Of a stretch of DNA of 40,719 nucleotides, positions 31,796 to 40,080 are shown piece after piece. The notes below the pieces were generated by a model that saw only the letters and a list, made by a program, of their open reading frames with translations, searched no databases and was not told where the DNA came from. Positions within the stretch are counted from its first letter, which is position 1, and every line of letters begins with the position of its first letter. The translations under genes and the position numbers were made by a program. Location: assembly GCA_934131175.1 (NCBI GenBank), contig CAKOZD010000015.1, positions 1-40,719 on the forward strand, given 5' to 3'. The stretch is from an uncultured Bacilli bacterium. Lineage in GTDB: Bacteria > Bacillota_I > Bacilli_A > RF39 > UBA660.

Positions 31796-33610
31796 TTAGT
31801 TTTTCTTTCTAGCGTCGAATTTTTTTCTTTCTTCAGTATTTAAAATTCTCTTACGTAATCTAATGTTATTTGGAGTTACTTCTACTAATTCATCAGAATT
31901 AATATAATCAAGTGCATACTCTAAAGTAATTGGACGAGGTCTTTTTAATACTACTGTATGGTCTGATCCTGATGCACGTGTATTTGTTAATTGTTTTCCT
32001 TTAACAACGTTAACTGCTAAATCAGAATCTCTGTTACATTCACCAACAATCATACCTTCATATACTTCAGTACCTGGTTCAATAAACATAATTCCTCTTC
32101 CTTCAAGGTTACCGATTGAATATGCTGTTGAGTTTCCATTTTCCATTGAAACTAAAACTCCTAGTTTTCTTTCACCGATAACAATGTTTTCATATGGAAG
32201 ATATTCTTTAAATGTATGGTTCATAATACCATAACCTTTAGTTAAAGTCATAAAGTCAGTTGAGAATCCAATTAGTCCACGAGATGGTATTGTGTAAAGT
32301 AATCTTACTTGATTTTCAAAGTTATGCATACTTTCCATTTTTCCACCACGAACACCTAATTGTTCTATTACTGAACCTACTGAATCTTCTGGTACTTCTA
32401 TTTGTAATTCTTCATATGGCTCATATTTTACACCATCAATTTCTTTAATAATTACGCTTGGTTTTGATACTTCTAATTCGTATCCTTCACGTCTCATATT
32501 TTCAATTAAAATACCTAAGTGTAATTCACCACGACCACTAACTAAGAATGATTCATTAGTTGCTGGTTCTACTTTTAATGAAACATCTTTTTGAGTTTCA
32601 CGATTTAATCTTTCTTCAATCTTTCTTGCAGTTACTATTTTACCATCACGTCCAACAAATGGTGATGAGTTTGTTCCAAATGTCATTTGAAGAGTTGGCT
32701 CATCAATGTGTAATGGTTCAAGTGGTAAGATGTCATTGTTGTTACATACAGTTTCACCTACAGAAATATCTGCAAGTCCTGATATTGCAATAATGTCTCC
32801 TGCTTCTGCTTGTTCGATTTCTACTCTATTATATCCATAGTATCCAAATAATTTTTGAATTCTAAATTGTTTTGTAGTTCCATCAAGTCTACAACAAGTT
32901 ACCATTTCACCTGTTTTAATAGTTCCATTTGCTACTCTACCAATTCCTATTCTTCCAACAAATTCATTATAATCTAATAATGCTGGTTGGAATTGTAATG
33001 GAGCAGTCGCATCTCCTTTTGGTGCTGGAATTTCTTCAATAATTTTATCAAGTAATTCAGCAAATCCTGGAGTTTGTGTTGATAAATCTGGGTCTAGTGA
33101 ACAAGTATTGTTAATTGCTGATGCATAAATTACATCGAAGTCTAGAGCTTCATCATCTGCTCCTAATTCGATAAATAAATCTAATACTTCGTCAACTACT
33201 TGTTTACATCTTGCACTTGGCTTATCAACTTTATTAATTACAACGATAGGTTTTACTTTAGCTTCAAAAGCTTTCTTCAAAACGAATCTTGTTTGTGGCA
33301 TTGCTCCTTCATAAGCATCTACTACAAGGATAACACCATCTACCATATTCATAATACGTTCAACTTCACCACCAAAGTCAGCATGTCCTGGAGTATCTAG
33401 TATATTAATTCTTACTCCTTTATAATCTAGGGCAGTTGTCTTTGCTAAGATAGTAATTCCACGTTCTCTTTCTAATGAATTAGAGTCCATTGACATATTA
33501 CTTAAATCTTCATTGTCTCTGAACATACCAGAATGTTTTAAAATACAATCAACTAATGTTGTTTTTCCATGGTCAACATGGGCAATAATTGCTACATTTC
33601 TTTTTTCCAT
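31796..33610 (-). CDS. typA: Ribosome-associated GTPase TypA/BipA
   Basis: This translational GTPase binds ribosomes and assists 50S assembly and stress or cold adaptation. The 604 residues show G1 AHVDHGKTT (10-18), switch MDSNSLERERGIT, G3 DTPGHADF (72-79), G4 NKVD (126-129), the domain II barrel (GRIGIGRVANGTIKTG), the EF-G-like domain III (SGRGELHLGILIENMRREGYE) and the typical C-terminal domain (TPNNIRLRKRIL). The start is ATG 33610, seven bases after GAGGTG; an upstream in-frame extension is not preceded by a site and crosses the promoter. Single gene. Confidence 0.96.
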   Translation of the reverse strand: MEKRNVAIIAHVDHGKTTLVDCILKHSGMFRDNEDLSNMSMDSNSLERERGITILAKTTALDYKGVRINILDTPGHADFGGEVERIMNMVDGVILVVDAYEGAMPQTRFVLKKAFEAKVKPIVVINKVDKPSARCKQVVDEVLDLFIELGADDEALDFDVIYASAINNTCSLDPDLSTQTPGFAELLDKIIEEIPAPKGDATAPLQFQPALLDYNEFVGRIGIGRVANGTIKTGEMVTCCRLDGTTKQFRIQKLFGYYGYNRVEIEQAEAGDIIAISGLADISVGETVCNNNDILPLEPLHIDEPTLQMTFGTNSSPFVGRDGKIVTARKIEERLNRETQKDVSLKVEPATNESFLVSGRGELHLGILIENMRREGYELEVSKPSVIIKEIDGVKYEPYEELQIEVPEDSVGSVIEQLGVRGGKMESMHNFENQVRLLYTIPSRGLIGFSTDFMTLTKGYGIMNHTFKEYLPYENIVIGERKLGVLVSMENGNSTAYSIGNLEGRGIMFIEPGTEVYEGMIVGECNRDSDLAVNVVKGKQLTNTRASGSDHTVVLKRPRPITLEYALDYINSDELVEVTPNNIRLRKRILNTEERKKFDARKKN

Positions 33611-33640
33611 AATACTACACCTCTCTATGCGTCGCCACTC

Positions 33641-33649
33641 ATTATAACA
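33641..33649 (-). promoter_or_regulatory. Extended -10 promoter of typA
   Basis: The minus strand reads TGTTATAAT about 35 bases before the typA ATG, immediately after the terminator of the lipoprotein gene. No good -35 is visible, as is usual for extended -10 promoters. Confidence 0.6.
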
Positions 33650-33650
33650 T

Positions 33651-33679
33651 AAAAAAGCTCCATATACTAGAGTTTTTTT
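33651..33679 (-). terminator. Terminator of the lipoprotein gene
   Basis: AAAAAACTC and GAGCTTTTTT pair with one bulged base around a nine-base loop; the T-tract is part of the 3' arm. It abuts the typA promoter. Confidence 0.55.
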
Positions 33680-33724
33680 ATAAAAAGTCAAAAAATCACT
33701 TTGATAAATATAACTAATTTTAAA

Positions 33725-34555
33725 CTATTTAGTAAATGATTTAGCTTTTTCATTAGGATTTTCATTTTCATTTCTTTCTATTACTTCACCATTTTTATCT
33801 ATTGTATATACCTTATAATAAGTATACCCATTATCTCTTTGAATTCGTATATAATTACAACATTTAATTACTATATCAGATGAGACACTTACTGCTTTAT
33901 ATTCTCCTTCTTCCATTTCTGGTGTATGAATTAATAAATCAATTATAGAAGATATTTTATTACCATAAACGCCATGTTCTAGATAATCACTTTCTGTTCT
34001 TCTTTTTTCTTCTACTGAACCACTTCCGTAACCATTATATGCATAAAATGTTCCTTGGATAAAAGTTTCATTTTGACCTTCTATTTCATTCTTTCCAATG
34101 TAACCAAAATCATCATTTATTGGGAATCCTAACATTAACGAATTATGAACTCTATCGTCCATTGTATCTTGTAATACTCCATTAAATGATGGATTAGATG
34201 CAATTATACTTGTGTCTGTGTGCACATTATCAATATATACTTTATAATCTTTTGGAAGATTTTCTGTTTTTATTTCCATAGTTAACTTTTTGTCACCAGT
34301 TATTGTCCAATTTTCTTCATCTTCTAAATCGCACTTATAATCAATTATTAAATCAAAATCCTCTCCGTCTACACTTTTTACCTGTCTATATCCATTAGAT
34401 AATGAATCACTTTCACTATCATTATTAGGGTCAATTGTGTCATAAATATTAGGTGAAGACACTTCTGTTTCATCACAACCTACCAATCCACATGACATAG
34501 ATGCTGCTAAAAGTATTGCTGCTGCTTTTTTATTTAATTTTAAATTTCTTATCAT
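33725..34555 (-). CDS. Secreted lipoprotein
   Basis: The 276-residue protein has a type II signal peptide: basic KLNKK, hydrophobic AAAILLAASMSCG, then lipobox GLVGC, after which comes an acidic Asp/Ser/Asn-rich linker. The mature part is beta-rich (DGEDFDLIIDYKCD, TGDKKLTMEIKTENLPKDYKVYIDNVH) with a DNGYTYYKVYTID strand near the end. No family is recognised; it should be lipidated and trimmed by LspA. The start is ATG 34555 or the GTG nine bases upstream; neither has a strong ribosome binding site. Own promoter; single gene. Confidence 0.75.
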   Translation of the reverse strand: MIRNLKLNKKAAAILLAASMSCGLVGCDETEVSSPNIYDTIDPNNDSESDSLSNGYRQVKSVDGEDFDLIIDYKCDLEDEENWTITGDKKLTMEIKTENLPKDYKVYIDNVHTDTSIIASNPSFNGVLQDTMDDRVHNSLMLGFPINDDFGYIGKNEIEGQNETFIQGTFYAYNGYGSGSVEEKRRTESDYLEHGVYGNKISSIIDLLIHTPEMEEGEYKAVSVSSDIVIKCCNYIRIQRDNGYTYYKVYTIDKNGEVIERNENENPNEKAKSFTK

Positions 34556-34587
34556 AATAATCACACTTTCTTCTTTTTTTAGGCTTT

Positions 34588-34616
34588 ATTATAGAAAAAA
34601 AGTAAAAAAAAAGCAA
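34588..34616 (-). promoter_or_regulatory. Promoter of the lipoprotein gene
   Basis: Minus-strand TTGCTT and TATAAT are spaced by 17 bases; the spacer is almost pure T. Confidence 0.6.
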
Positions 34617-34642
34617 TACATAAAATACATAACTTATTTTAT

Positions 34643-36235
34643 TTAAAATATTCCAGCTATAATTAAAGCAATTCCTATGAAGAAAAAGAATATTTCAAAA
34701 CCAATCATTAATGGATAACTACATAATCTTTTCTTTTTACCATCTACTTCTATTGTATTAATTTCAATATATGGTACTGGACTTCTTCTATACCAACCAG
34801 TTATTTTTGCTTTCTTATTGAAGTACTCTGGTGCTTTAAATAAAGCAAATATTGTATCTTGTAATTTTAATGGTTGTCTATAATCTAAGAAAATAATTCC
34901 TGTTTCATCTTTAATAACAAAATCTTCATTAAATATACATCCAGGATTTCCTCTACCTATTATTTCTCCTTCTATTGTACATGGAATTGAAGTTATTTCA
35001 GATACTTTTACTTCTCCTAATAATTCTTTTACATTAGTTTCTTTATAATCCTTATTCTTATATTTTCTTTTTAGTCTTACATCAAAACAGAATAATACAA
35101 TAATTATAGAAATTCCCCATAATATGAAACTATTTAGTTTGAAAGATATTGAAAGTATGATTGATACAATTAGTGCGATAAATAAACTTAAAAATGGTAA
35201 TATATTAATTAAAACTTCTACTAGGAAATCATCTATATAAGATTCTTCTTTTTGTAGGTCAAATGTTATATATGGCTCTTGATTAAATTCTTTACTTCTT
35301 TCTGATATTGCAAGTAATCTTTTAGAAATTAGTGGATGTGTTGAATTTAATTGATACCATTTTGCCCATACATTCCACATTTCCCATTTCATAGCATTTT
35401 TTATACTTTCTTTATTGATACTTCCATCATTTTCGTAACTACATACTACTAGTGATTTTGATGTTTTTGAATCAAATATACCTAGTGCATTTGATTTTGA
35501 AACTGAGTGTTTTTTATTTGAGTCTTCTGTTGTAGTTAGTCCGTACCCTATCTTTACTAATGCTTGAGCAAGGGCATTTGGATTCTTAGTTACATCTACT
35601 GAGAAATAATCAGCATTATATTCTCTTGTTCTTGATAACCATAAAATAATATAGTTACTTAACAAATATAAAATATAAGCAACAATACCAATTATTTGTC
35701 CATATTTACTATTATTATCATTGTCACTACAACAGATTTCATATATTCCATATAAAAGTAATGGAACTAATTCAGCAACTGTCATAAATAACATATCATA
35801 GTGTACGGCATGTCCTAATTCATGACCAACTACTGCTTTTACTTCTTCTTCGTTAAGTAATTCTAAAATTCCTCTTGTAATAACAATTCTTGCATCATTT
35901 TTTGTATGTCCATAAGTGAATGCATTAGGTGAACCGTCATCAATATATCCAATACGTGGATATTTCATATTATTTTCTTGGCATACTTGATTAATAAAAT
36001 TCTTTAAATATTCAGGTATTTCACTATCAAATTTTGCTTTATAAAATAATTTCATTACAATATCTGTAATAAATGGTGATACTAGGAATTGAACTATAAC
36101 TATAATAGTACTTATAATTATTCCATATATTACAGGGCTACCGGTTAATATCGTAATTAAAATAATTATGGCTGATAGTAAACAATATAGTGCAGTTATT
36201 GTTAATAACGATATTCCAAATAAACTTTTTTTCAT
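34643..36235 (-). CDS. M48 family membrane metalloprotease with extra C-terminal domain
   Basis: This is an HtpX-like zinc protease of the membrane. Two N-terminal spans (about 7-30 and 36-58) precede the catalytic part with H138-ELGH and the third ligand E205 in TREYNADYFS; IDDGSPNAFTYGHTKNDARIVIT is the typical M48 entry strand. After STHPLISKRLLAI there are two more spans (about 335-375) and then a domain of about 110 residues (IEGEIIGRGNPGCIFNEDFVI, ITGWYRRSPVPYIEI), and a final span at the C-terminus. At 530 residues it is far longer than HtpX (about 290). The extra part looks like a small beta-barrel. Single gene with its own promoter. Confidence 0.88.
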   Translation of the reverse strand: MKKSLFGISLLTITALYCLLSAIIILITILTGSPVIYGIIISTIIVIVQFLVSPFITDIVMKLFYKAKFDSEIPEYLKNFINQVCQENNMKYPRIGYIDDGSPNAFTYGHTKNDARIVITRGILELLNEEEVKAVVGHELGHAVHYDMLFMTVAELVPLLLYGIYEICCSDNDNNSKYGQIIGIVAYILYLLSNYIILWLSRTREYNADYFSVDVTKNPNALAQALVKIGYGLTTTEDSNKKHSVSKSNALGIFDSKTSKSLVVCSYENDGSINKESIKNAMKWEMWNVWAKWYQLNSTHPLISKRLLAISERSKEFNQEPYITFDLQKEESYIDDFLVEVLINILPFLSLFIALIVSIILSISFKLNSFILWGISIIIVLFCFDVRLKRKYKNKDYKETNVKELLGEVKVSEITSIPCTIEGEIIGRGNPGCIFNEDFVIKDETGIIFLDYRQPLKLQDTIFALFKAPEYFNKKAKITGWYRRSPVPYIEINTIEVDGKKKRLCSYPLMIGFEIFFFFIGIALIIAGIF

Positions 36236-36265
36236 AATATTTTACTCCTCTCCTATTATGATTTC

Positions 36266-36294
36266 ATTATACTCTTATAAAATTTATAAAACAA
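36266..36294 (-). promoter_or_regulatory. Promoter of the M48 protease gene
   Basis: Minus-strand TTGTTT and TATAAT are spaced by 17 bases, just behind the HAD-gene terminator. Confidence 0.6.
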
Positions 36295-36322
36295 CAAAAA
36301 AGAATTAATTGTTCATTAACTC
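36295..36322 (-). terminator. Terminator overlapping the end of the HAD gene
   Basis: GAGTTAAT and ATTAATTC pair with one G-T around a five-base loop, then TTTTTT on the minus strand. The last codons and the stop lie in the hairpin. Confidence 0.7.
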
Positions 36323-36994
36323 TTCAATGTAATTATTTAATTCAATATACTCTTTTTTGTGAAGTTCATTTAATATTTTATGATGTTCTTTTATAACTCC
36401 TCCTGGAAATGACTTTAACATTTCATAATCATTATCATTATCTCCTATTACTCTTAGTAAATTATAATTTAGCTTTTCAATATCAAATAACCTTCTTATA
36501 GCCACTTCTTTATTAACACCTTTTTCAATTATGTTAACATGAAATCTACTAGCATATATATGAATATCAACTTTTTCTTTTACAGCTTTTACTATCTTTT
36601 GTTTTTCTTCTTCATCAGTACAATTAACTACTATTTTTACACAATCACTTGTATTTGTTGTTTTATTATAACCATCATCTAAATAATAATCAGCATTCAT
36701 ACTTTCTAGAATAGGAATTGTTTTTTCAATAGTTTCCTTATCTAGATTGATAGTATCAAGACAATAATCAACATTATTAAATATCTTAGCACCATCTTCG
36801 CAAATTAAGTAACTATAAGGAATTTTATATTTATTAAGTAATAGTTTTAAATCAGAATAATTTCTACCTGTTATTATACAAAATATATTTCCTTGAGATA
36901 TAAATTTTCTAATTGCTTCGCTATTTCTTATATTTTTTTCTTCATCGTCTAAAAAATAAATTGTATTATCAAAATCACTTGCTAGTATTTTCAT
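36305..36994 (-). CDS. HAD superfamily (Cof-type) phosphatase
   Basis: The 229-residue protein is a sugar-phosphatase-like HAD hydrolase. Motif I is SDFDNT with nucleophile D7 and D9, motif II CIITGR (about 38-43), and motif IV GDNDNDYEML near residue 188. The GVNKEVAIRRLF segment supplies the motif III lysine region. The cap insert is short, as in small Cof/SPP-type enzymes. It probably dephosphorylates a phosphosugar or nucleotide; the substrate is unknown. GTAGGCGAT precedes the ATG. It is divergent from the plus-strand genes at 37119. Confidence 0.88.
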   Translation of the reverse strand: MKILASDFDNTIYFLDDEEKNIRNSEAIRKFISQGNIFCIITGRNYSDLKLLLNKYKIPYSYLICEDGAKIFNNVDYCLDTINLDKETIEKTIPILESMNADYYLDDGYNKTTNTSDCVKIVVNCTDEEEKQKIVKAVKEKVDIHIYASRFHVNIIEKGVNKEVAIRRLFDIEKLNYNLLRVIGDNDNDYEMLKSFPGGVIKEHHKILNELHKKEYIELNNYIEELMNN

Positions 36995-37118
36995 ATTATC
37001 GCCTACTTTCTATCTAATAATAGTATACATTATAAATACTTGATGTGTAAAATATCTTTTTTTATTATACTTTTTATTATTCATTTTATTTAGTATAATT
37101 ATTTTTAAGAGGTGCATT

Positions 37119-37376
37119 ATGGAAAAAGTTATTGAAGAAATAGAAAAAATAAAAAATAGAAATAAAAGAGTTGAACTTGATAAGAAATGGGAAACTTGTT
37201 GGACTAGAAAAATATGTATATGCATATTAACTTATATTGTCGTTGTGTTTTACTCATTTTTAATAAGAGAATATGACAATATATTTCTAAGTTCATGTGT
37301 TCCTGTAATTGGTTTTATTTTATCTACTTTATCTTTAAAAGTAGTTAGAAAGGTATGGGAAAAAGGAATAAAATAA
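37119..37376 (+). CDS. Small two-span membrane protein
   Basis: The 85-residue protein has a charged N-terminal helix (EKVIEEIEKIKNRNKRVELDKKWETCWTRK, described here only by its parts EEIEKIKNRN and KKWETCWTRK), a first span about 32-50 and a second about 55-75 with VPVIGFILSTLSL, then a basic end. It looks like a broadly distributed family of roughly 80-residue proteins with KxWETSWTRR and PxxGFLLSTLTL motifs, whose function is unknown. AAGAGGTG precedes the ATG. cutA starts six bases after its stop, so they are probably co-transcribed. Confidence 0.75.
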   Translation: MEKVIEEIEKIKNRNKRVELDKKWETCWTRKICICILTYIVVVFYSFLIREYDNIFLSSCVPVIGFILSTLSLKVVRKVWEKGIK

Positions 37377-37381
37377 TAAGT

Positions 37382-37708
37382 ATGAATAAAGTAATTAACG
37401 TTGTTTTAATTTGTGATAATTATGATTTAGCAATTAATATACAGAATATTTTATTAGATAAAAAAATGATTGCTGGTAGTCAAATGATCGAGGTTAAGTC
37501 AAAATATTTTTGGAATAAAGAATTATTTAATAAGACTGAGTATAGAATTGATATGAAAACAATTGATTCCTTATATAAAAATATTTATGATGAAGTAAGA
37601 AAAGTTCATAATTATGAAGTTTTTGAACTAAGTTATTATGAAATTAATGCAAATAAAGAATTTATAACATGGGTAAATAATGAAGTTAGACAAGTAACAA
37701 GTTTATAA
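37382..37708 (+). CDS. cutA: CutA family protein
   Basis: The 108-residue protein fits CutA1, a trimeric ferredoxin-like fold linked to divalent-cation tolerance and copper binding. INVVLICDNYDLAINIQNIL is strand 1 and helix 1. KYFWNKELFNKTEYRIDMKT carries the conserved W and the E...K strand. VRKVHNYEVFELSYYEINAN matches the HPYExPEI region, with PE replaced by FE. The end is FITWVNNEV. The usual LAAC cysteine is replaced (MIAGS). I start at ATG 37382; an earlier ATG (37355) would overlap the previous gene. No strong ribosome binding site is seen, consistent with coupling. Confidence 0.8.
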   Translation: MNKVINVVLICDNYDLAINIQNILLDKKMIAGSQMIEVKSKYFWNKELFNKTEYRIDMKTIDSLYKNIYDEVRKVHNYEVFELSYYEINANKEFITWVNNEVRQVTSL

Positions 37709-37745
37709 AACAAGTAGATATAAATAATATTTATTTGTTTTTTTT
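37709..37745 (+). terminator. Possible terminator after cutA
   Basis: AAACAA and TTGTTT, with ATAAAT and ATTTAT inside, form an interrupted AT-rich hairpin followed by eight T. It is weaker than the others because of an unpaired GTAGAT bulge. Confidence 0.45.
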
Positions 37746-37763
37746 ATTGATTAGTATTATAAT
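37735..37763 (+). promoter_or_regulatory. Promoter of the MoxR operon, TATAATATGC type
   Basis: TTGTTT and TATAAT are spaced by 17 bases; the -10 continues as TATAATATGC, followed by AAAGGAGG before the GTG start at 37788. Confidence 0.65.
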
Positions 37764-37787
37764 ATGCGAAAAAAAGGAGGGGTTTTT

Positions 37788-39275
37788 GTGCGCGAATTTA
37801 AGGAAATTTTTGAAGAATTAGGTTATACATTCCCTAGCGCAGATGTTTTAGAAGACGTTTACACCTTTTATAGATATTATAATAATGAAGCAAATAAAGG
37901 TGTAGCGGCAATTTTATTAGAAGGAGATCCAGGTTGTGGTAAAACTTTTTTATCTGAAGTATTTCAACAGTATTTAGGAAAAGATACAGAATATATTTAT
38001 ACTCAATGTGTTGAAGAGACTAATAGCGATAAGTTAATTGCTACTTATAATGTTCCTGCTATTGTTAAAGGAGACTCTGATAAGGCTATTGCTGAGGGTA
38101 TTCTTACTAACGCAATAATGCTTGCTAATGCTGGTAAAAAAGTAGTACTTACAGTTGATGAGTTAGATAAAGCAAGAGAACAACTTGATTCATACTTCTT
38201 AGACTTTTTACAAAACGGTAAGATAGAAACAGCAGATAATAAAATTTTATCTTTAACTGAGGAAGGAAGAAAAAATCTTTACGCAATATTTGCTAAGAAT
38301 AATGAAAGAGATTTACTAGATGCCCTACTTAGAAGATGTTCTGTAATTAAATTACCACCTATGCCACCAGTTTTAGCTTATAAAACTTTACTTAGAAAAT
38401 TTGAAAATAATAAGCATGATCCAAAATTTTTAAAATTTATTTGTAAAGTATATGAAGCAATATATAATGAACAAATGAATAGTAACGAAGAATTACTTAA
38501 TAGACTACCTGCCCTACAAGAATTAATTTCAGCAATAAGTAGTGATTATGAATTATATTCAGATGGAATAAGTAGTACTAGAAGAATTAAAAGTTTAATT
38601 AGAAAACTTGGAAAAGATGATAATAGTCGTGAAATAATTACAGATATTCTTACTAAAAAGTTTAAATATAAAAATAAAGAAAGTAATTATACTAATGAGA
38701 CACTTAACTTTGATATGGATGATCCAGAAGACTATATGAATACAAGAGATAAAGAAAGTTTAGTTGATCAATATATAGAAAAGAAAGATAATGGCGAATA
38801 CATCTTTGAAGAAGATGAAATGGAAGATCCAATGAAGGATATTGCTAATATTCTTGATAATATGAAAGATGACCAATCTCTTGTATTTATAGATAAAGCA
38901 AATAAAGAAAAAATTGTGGAACTTGGAACTATTACTCATGATAATCCACAAGCGCTTGACTGTTTATTTAATCAAGTAAAATTCAAAGGAAATCCTAATA
39001 GTAGATTTGGTTTTCTTGACTTTGATGGAGATAATTTTGTAGGTTTGATGAAATATAAAAATACATTAATACTAGTTGCAAATAAAGAATATGTTTCTCC
39101 AAAACTTCTTATTAGAGCACTTTGCTCTATTATGACAATAATTTGTGATCATGATTACAATCCTGATTTTAATCACTATTATTTTTCTGAGTTAAATGCT
39201 GCTGACTTTAAACTTACTGGTTACTGGATTAAATACAAAAGTCTTATCAAATTCTCCAAAGATGGTTTTAAATAA
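37788..39275 (+). CDS. MoxR-type AAA+ ATPase
   Basis: The 495-residue protein has an AAA_5/MoxR ATPase core at about 35-260: Walker A G46-DPGCGKT53, Walker B VVLTVDELDK (D124, E125), an insert near LQNGKIETADNK, sensor region IFAKNNERD and arginine finger LLRRCSVIKLPPMPP. A helical lid with STRRIKSLIRKLGK follows, then an acidic Asp/Glu segment (about 300-345) and a C-terminal domain (IDKANKEKIVELG, FGFLDFDGDNFVGLMKY) not known to me. It starts at GTG 37788, seven bases after AGGAGG. The two following genes are one and three bases away, so this is an operon; MoxR proteins usually work with VWA-domain partners. Confidence 0.85.
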   Translation: MREFKEIFEELGYTFPSADVLEDVYTFYRYYNNEANKGVAAILLEGDPGCGKTFLSEVFQQYLGKDTEYIYTQCVEETNSDKLIATYNVPAIVKGDSDKAIAEGILTNAIMLANAGKKVVLTVDELDKAREQLDSYFLDFLQNGKIETADNKILSLTEEGRKNLYAIFAKNNERDLLDALLRRCSVIKLPPMPPVLAYKTLLRKFENNKHDPKFLKFICKVYEAIYNEQMNSNEELLNRLPALQELISAISSDYELYSDGISSTRRIKSLIRKLGKDDNSREIITDILTKKFKYKNKESNYTNETLNFDMDDPEDYMNTRDKESLVDQYIEKKDNGEYIFEEDEMEDPMKDIANILDNMKDDQSLVFIDKANKEKIVELGTITHDNPQALDCLFNQVKFKGNPNSRFGFLDFDGDNFVGLMKYKNTLILVANKEYVSPKLLIRALCSIMTIICDHDYNPDFNHYYFSELNAADFKLTGYWIKYKSLIKFSKDGFK

Positions 39276-39276
39276 G

Positions 39277-40077
39277 ATGAAAAATGTTAATGGAGTTATG
39301 ACTTATAATGCAAATAATTTAAAAATTACTCACGATGATTCACTTAATATTAATTATTTTAGATATTTACAAAGATATAGAGCAGAACCTATTTTTGATG
39401 TTGTAAAGAAATTGTGTGAATTTAATCCTGAACTTGCAATTCCTGCTTCATTTATAAATGCTAAAAAGTTTGAACCTAGTAGTTTTGAAGGATTAAGAGG
39501 TAGTGATTACTATAAACATCAAAAAGAAAGAGCTCAAGAATATGAAAATGAAGGTTGGAAAGTAACATTCGATGAAATGGAACCTATGCATTTAAAAATT
39601 GGAAAATTGGTTACAAAACATGGAGATTATTATTGGAATGACAAAACAGAATATATAGAAAAAGAAGACGATTATGTATTTGAATATGAATATGAAAGAG
39701 ACTATGACAATAAAACTATTCATATACATCCTAAGTATAAATTAAATGGTGAGTATGTATTATATACGCAAGAAAAAGACTTTATGGAAAATGAATATAT
39801 TAAACAATTAGACCCATTCCAAAAAGAGATTGCTACGATGGCTAAAGATATATTTGGTAACTTTATACCTGAATTTTCAAGTGAAAGAAACCCTGACTAC
39901 TTTTCAAAACTTACTATGTCTCATACTGGTAGAATTGTTGATAATGAACAAAACCGAAGAAGAATTCCTGGTATATCACAAGATATTACTGAAGAAGATG
40001 ACTTTACAAAATATTATAATTCATTGGCAGAACCATGTTCTTTAATTACACCTGAAAAAGTATTTAGAAAGAAATAA
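39277..40077 (+). CDS. Uncharacterised protein of the MoxR operon
   Basis: The 266-residue protein is not recognised. It is hydrophilic and acidic, without signal or membrane span. Notable parts are YFRYLQRYRAEPIFDVVKKL, FEGLRGSDYYKHQKERAQEY, paired strands KIGKLVTKHGDYYWND and TIHIHPKYKLNGEYVLYTQE, and a C-terminal region DPFQKEIATMAKDIFG followed by TGRIVDNEQNRRRIPG. The ATG lies one base after the stop of the ATPase gene and is likely translated by coupling; an in-frame ATG at 39262 inside the ATPase gene is the alternative. Its place between the ATPase and the acidic protein suggests it is a subunit or adaptor of the same complex. Confidence 0.7.
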   Translation: MKNVNGVMTYNANNLKITHDDSLNINYFRYLQRYRAEPIFDVVKKLCEFNPELAIPASFINAKKFEPSSFEGLRGSDYYKHQKERAQEYENEGWKVTFDEMEPMHLKIGKLVTKHGDYYWNDKTEYIEKEDDYVFEYEYERDYDNKTIHIHPKYKLNGEYVLYTQEKDFMENEYIKQLDPFQKEIATMAKDIFGNFIPEFSSERNPDYFSKLTMSHTGRIVDNEQNRRRIPGISQDITEEDDFTKYYNSLAEPCSLITPEKVFRKK

Positions 40078-40080
40078 TTT

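Noticed and set aside
33611..33691. 27-residue N-terminal extension of TypA
   Set aside because: It would begin upstream of the typA promoter, in the preceding terminator, and the conserved protein starts at MEKRN with a ribosome binding site.
230..40077. TGA read as tryptophan (mycoplasma-type code)
   Set aside because: All genes are full length under the standard bacterial code, Trp is encoded by TGG, and no gene needs an in-frame TGA. Only the absence of TGA stops is kept as an observation.
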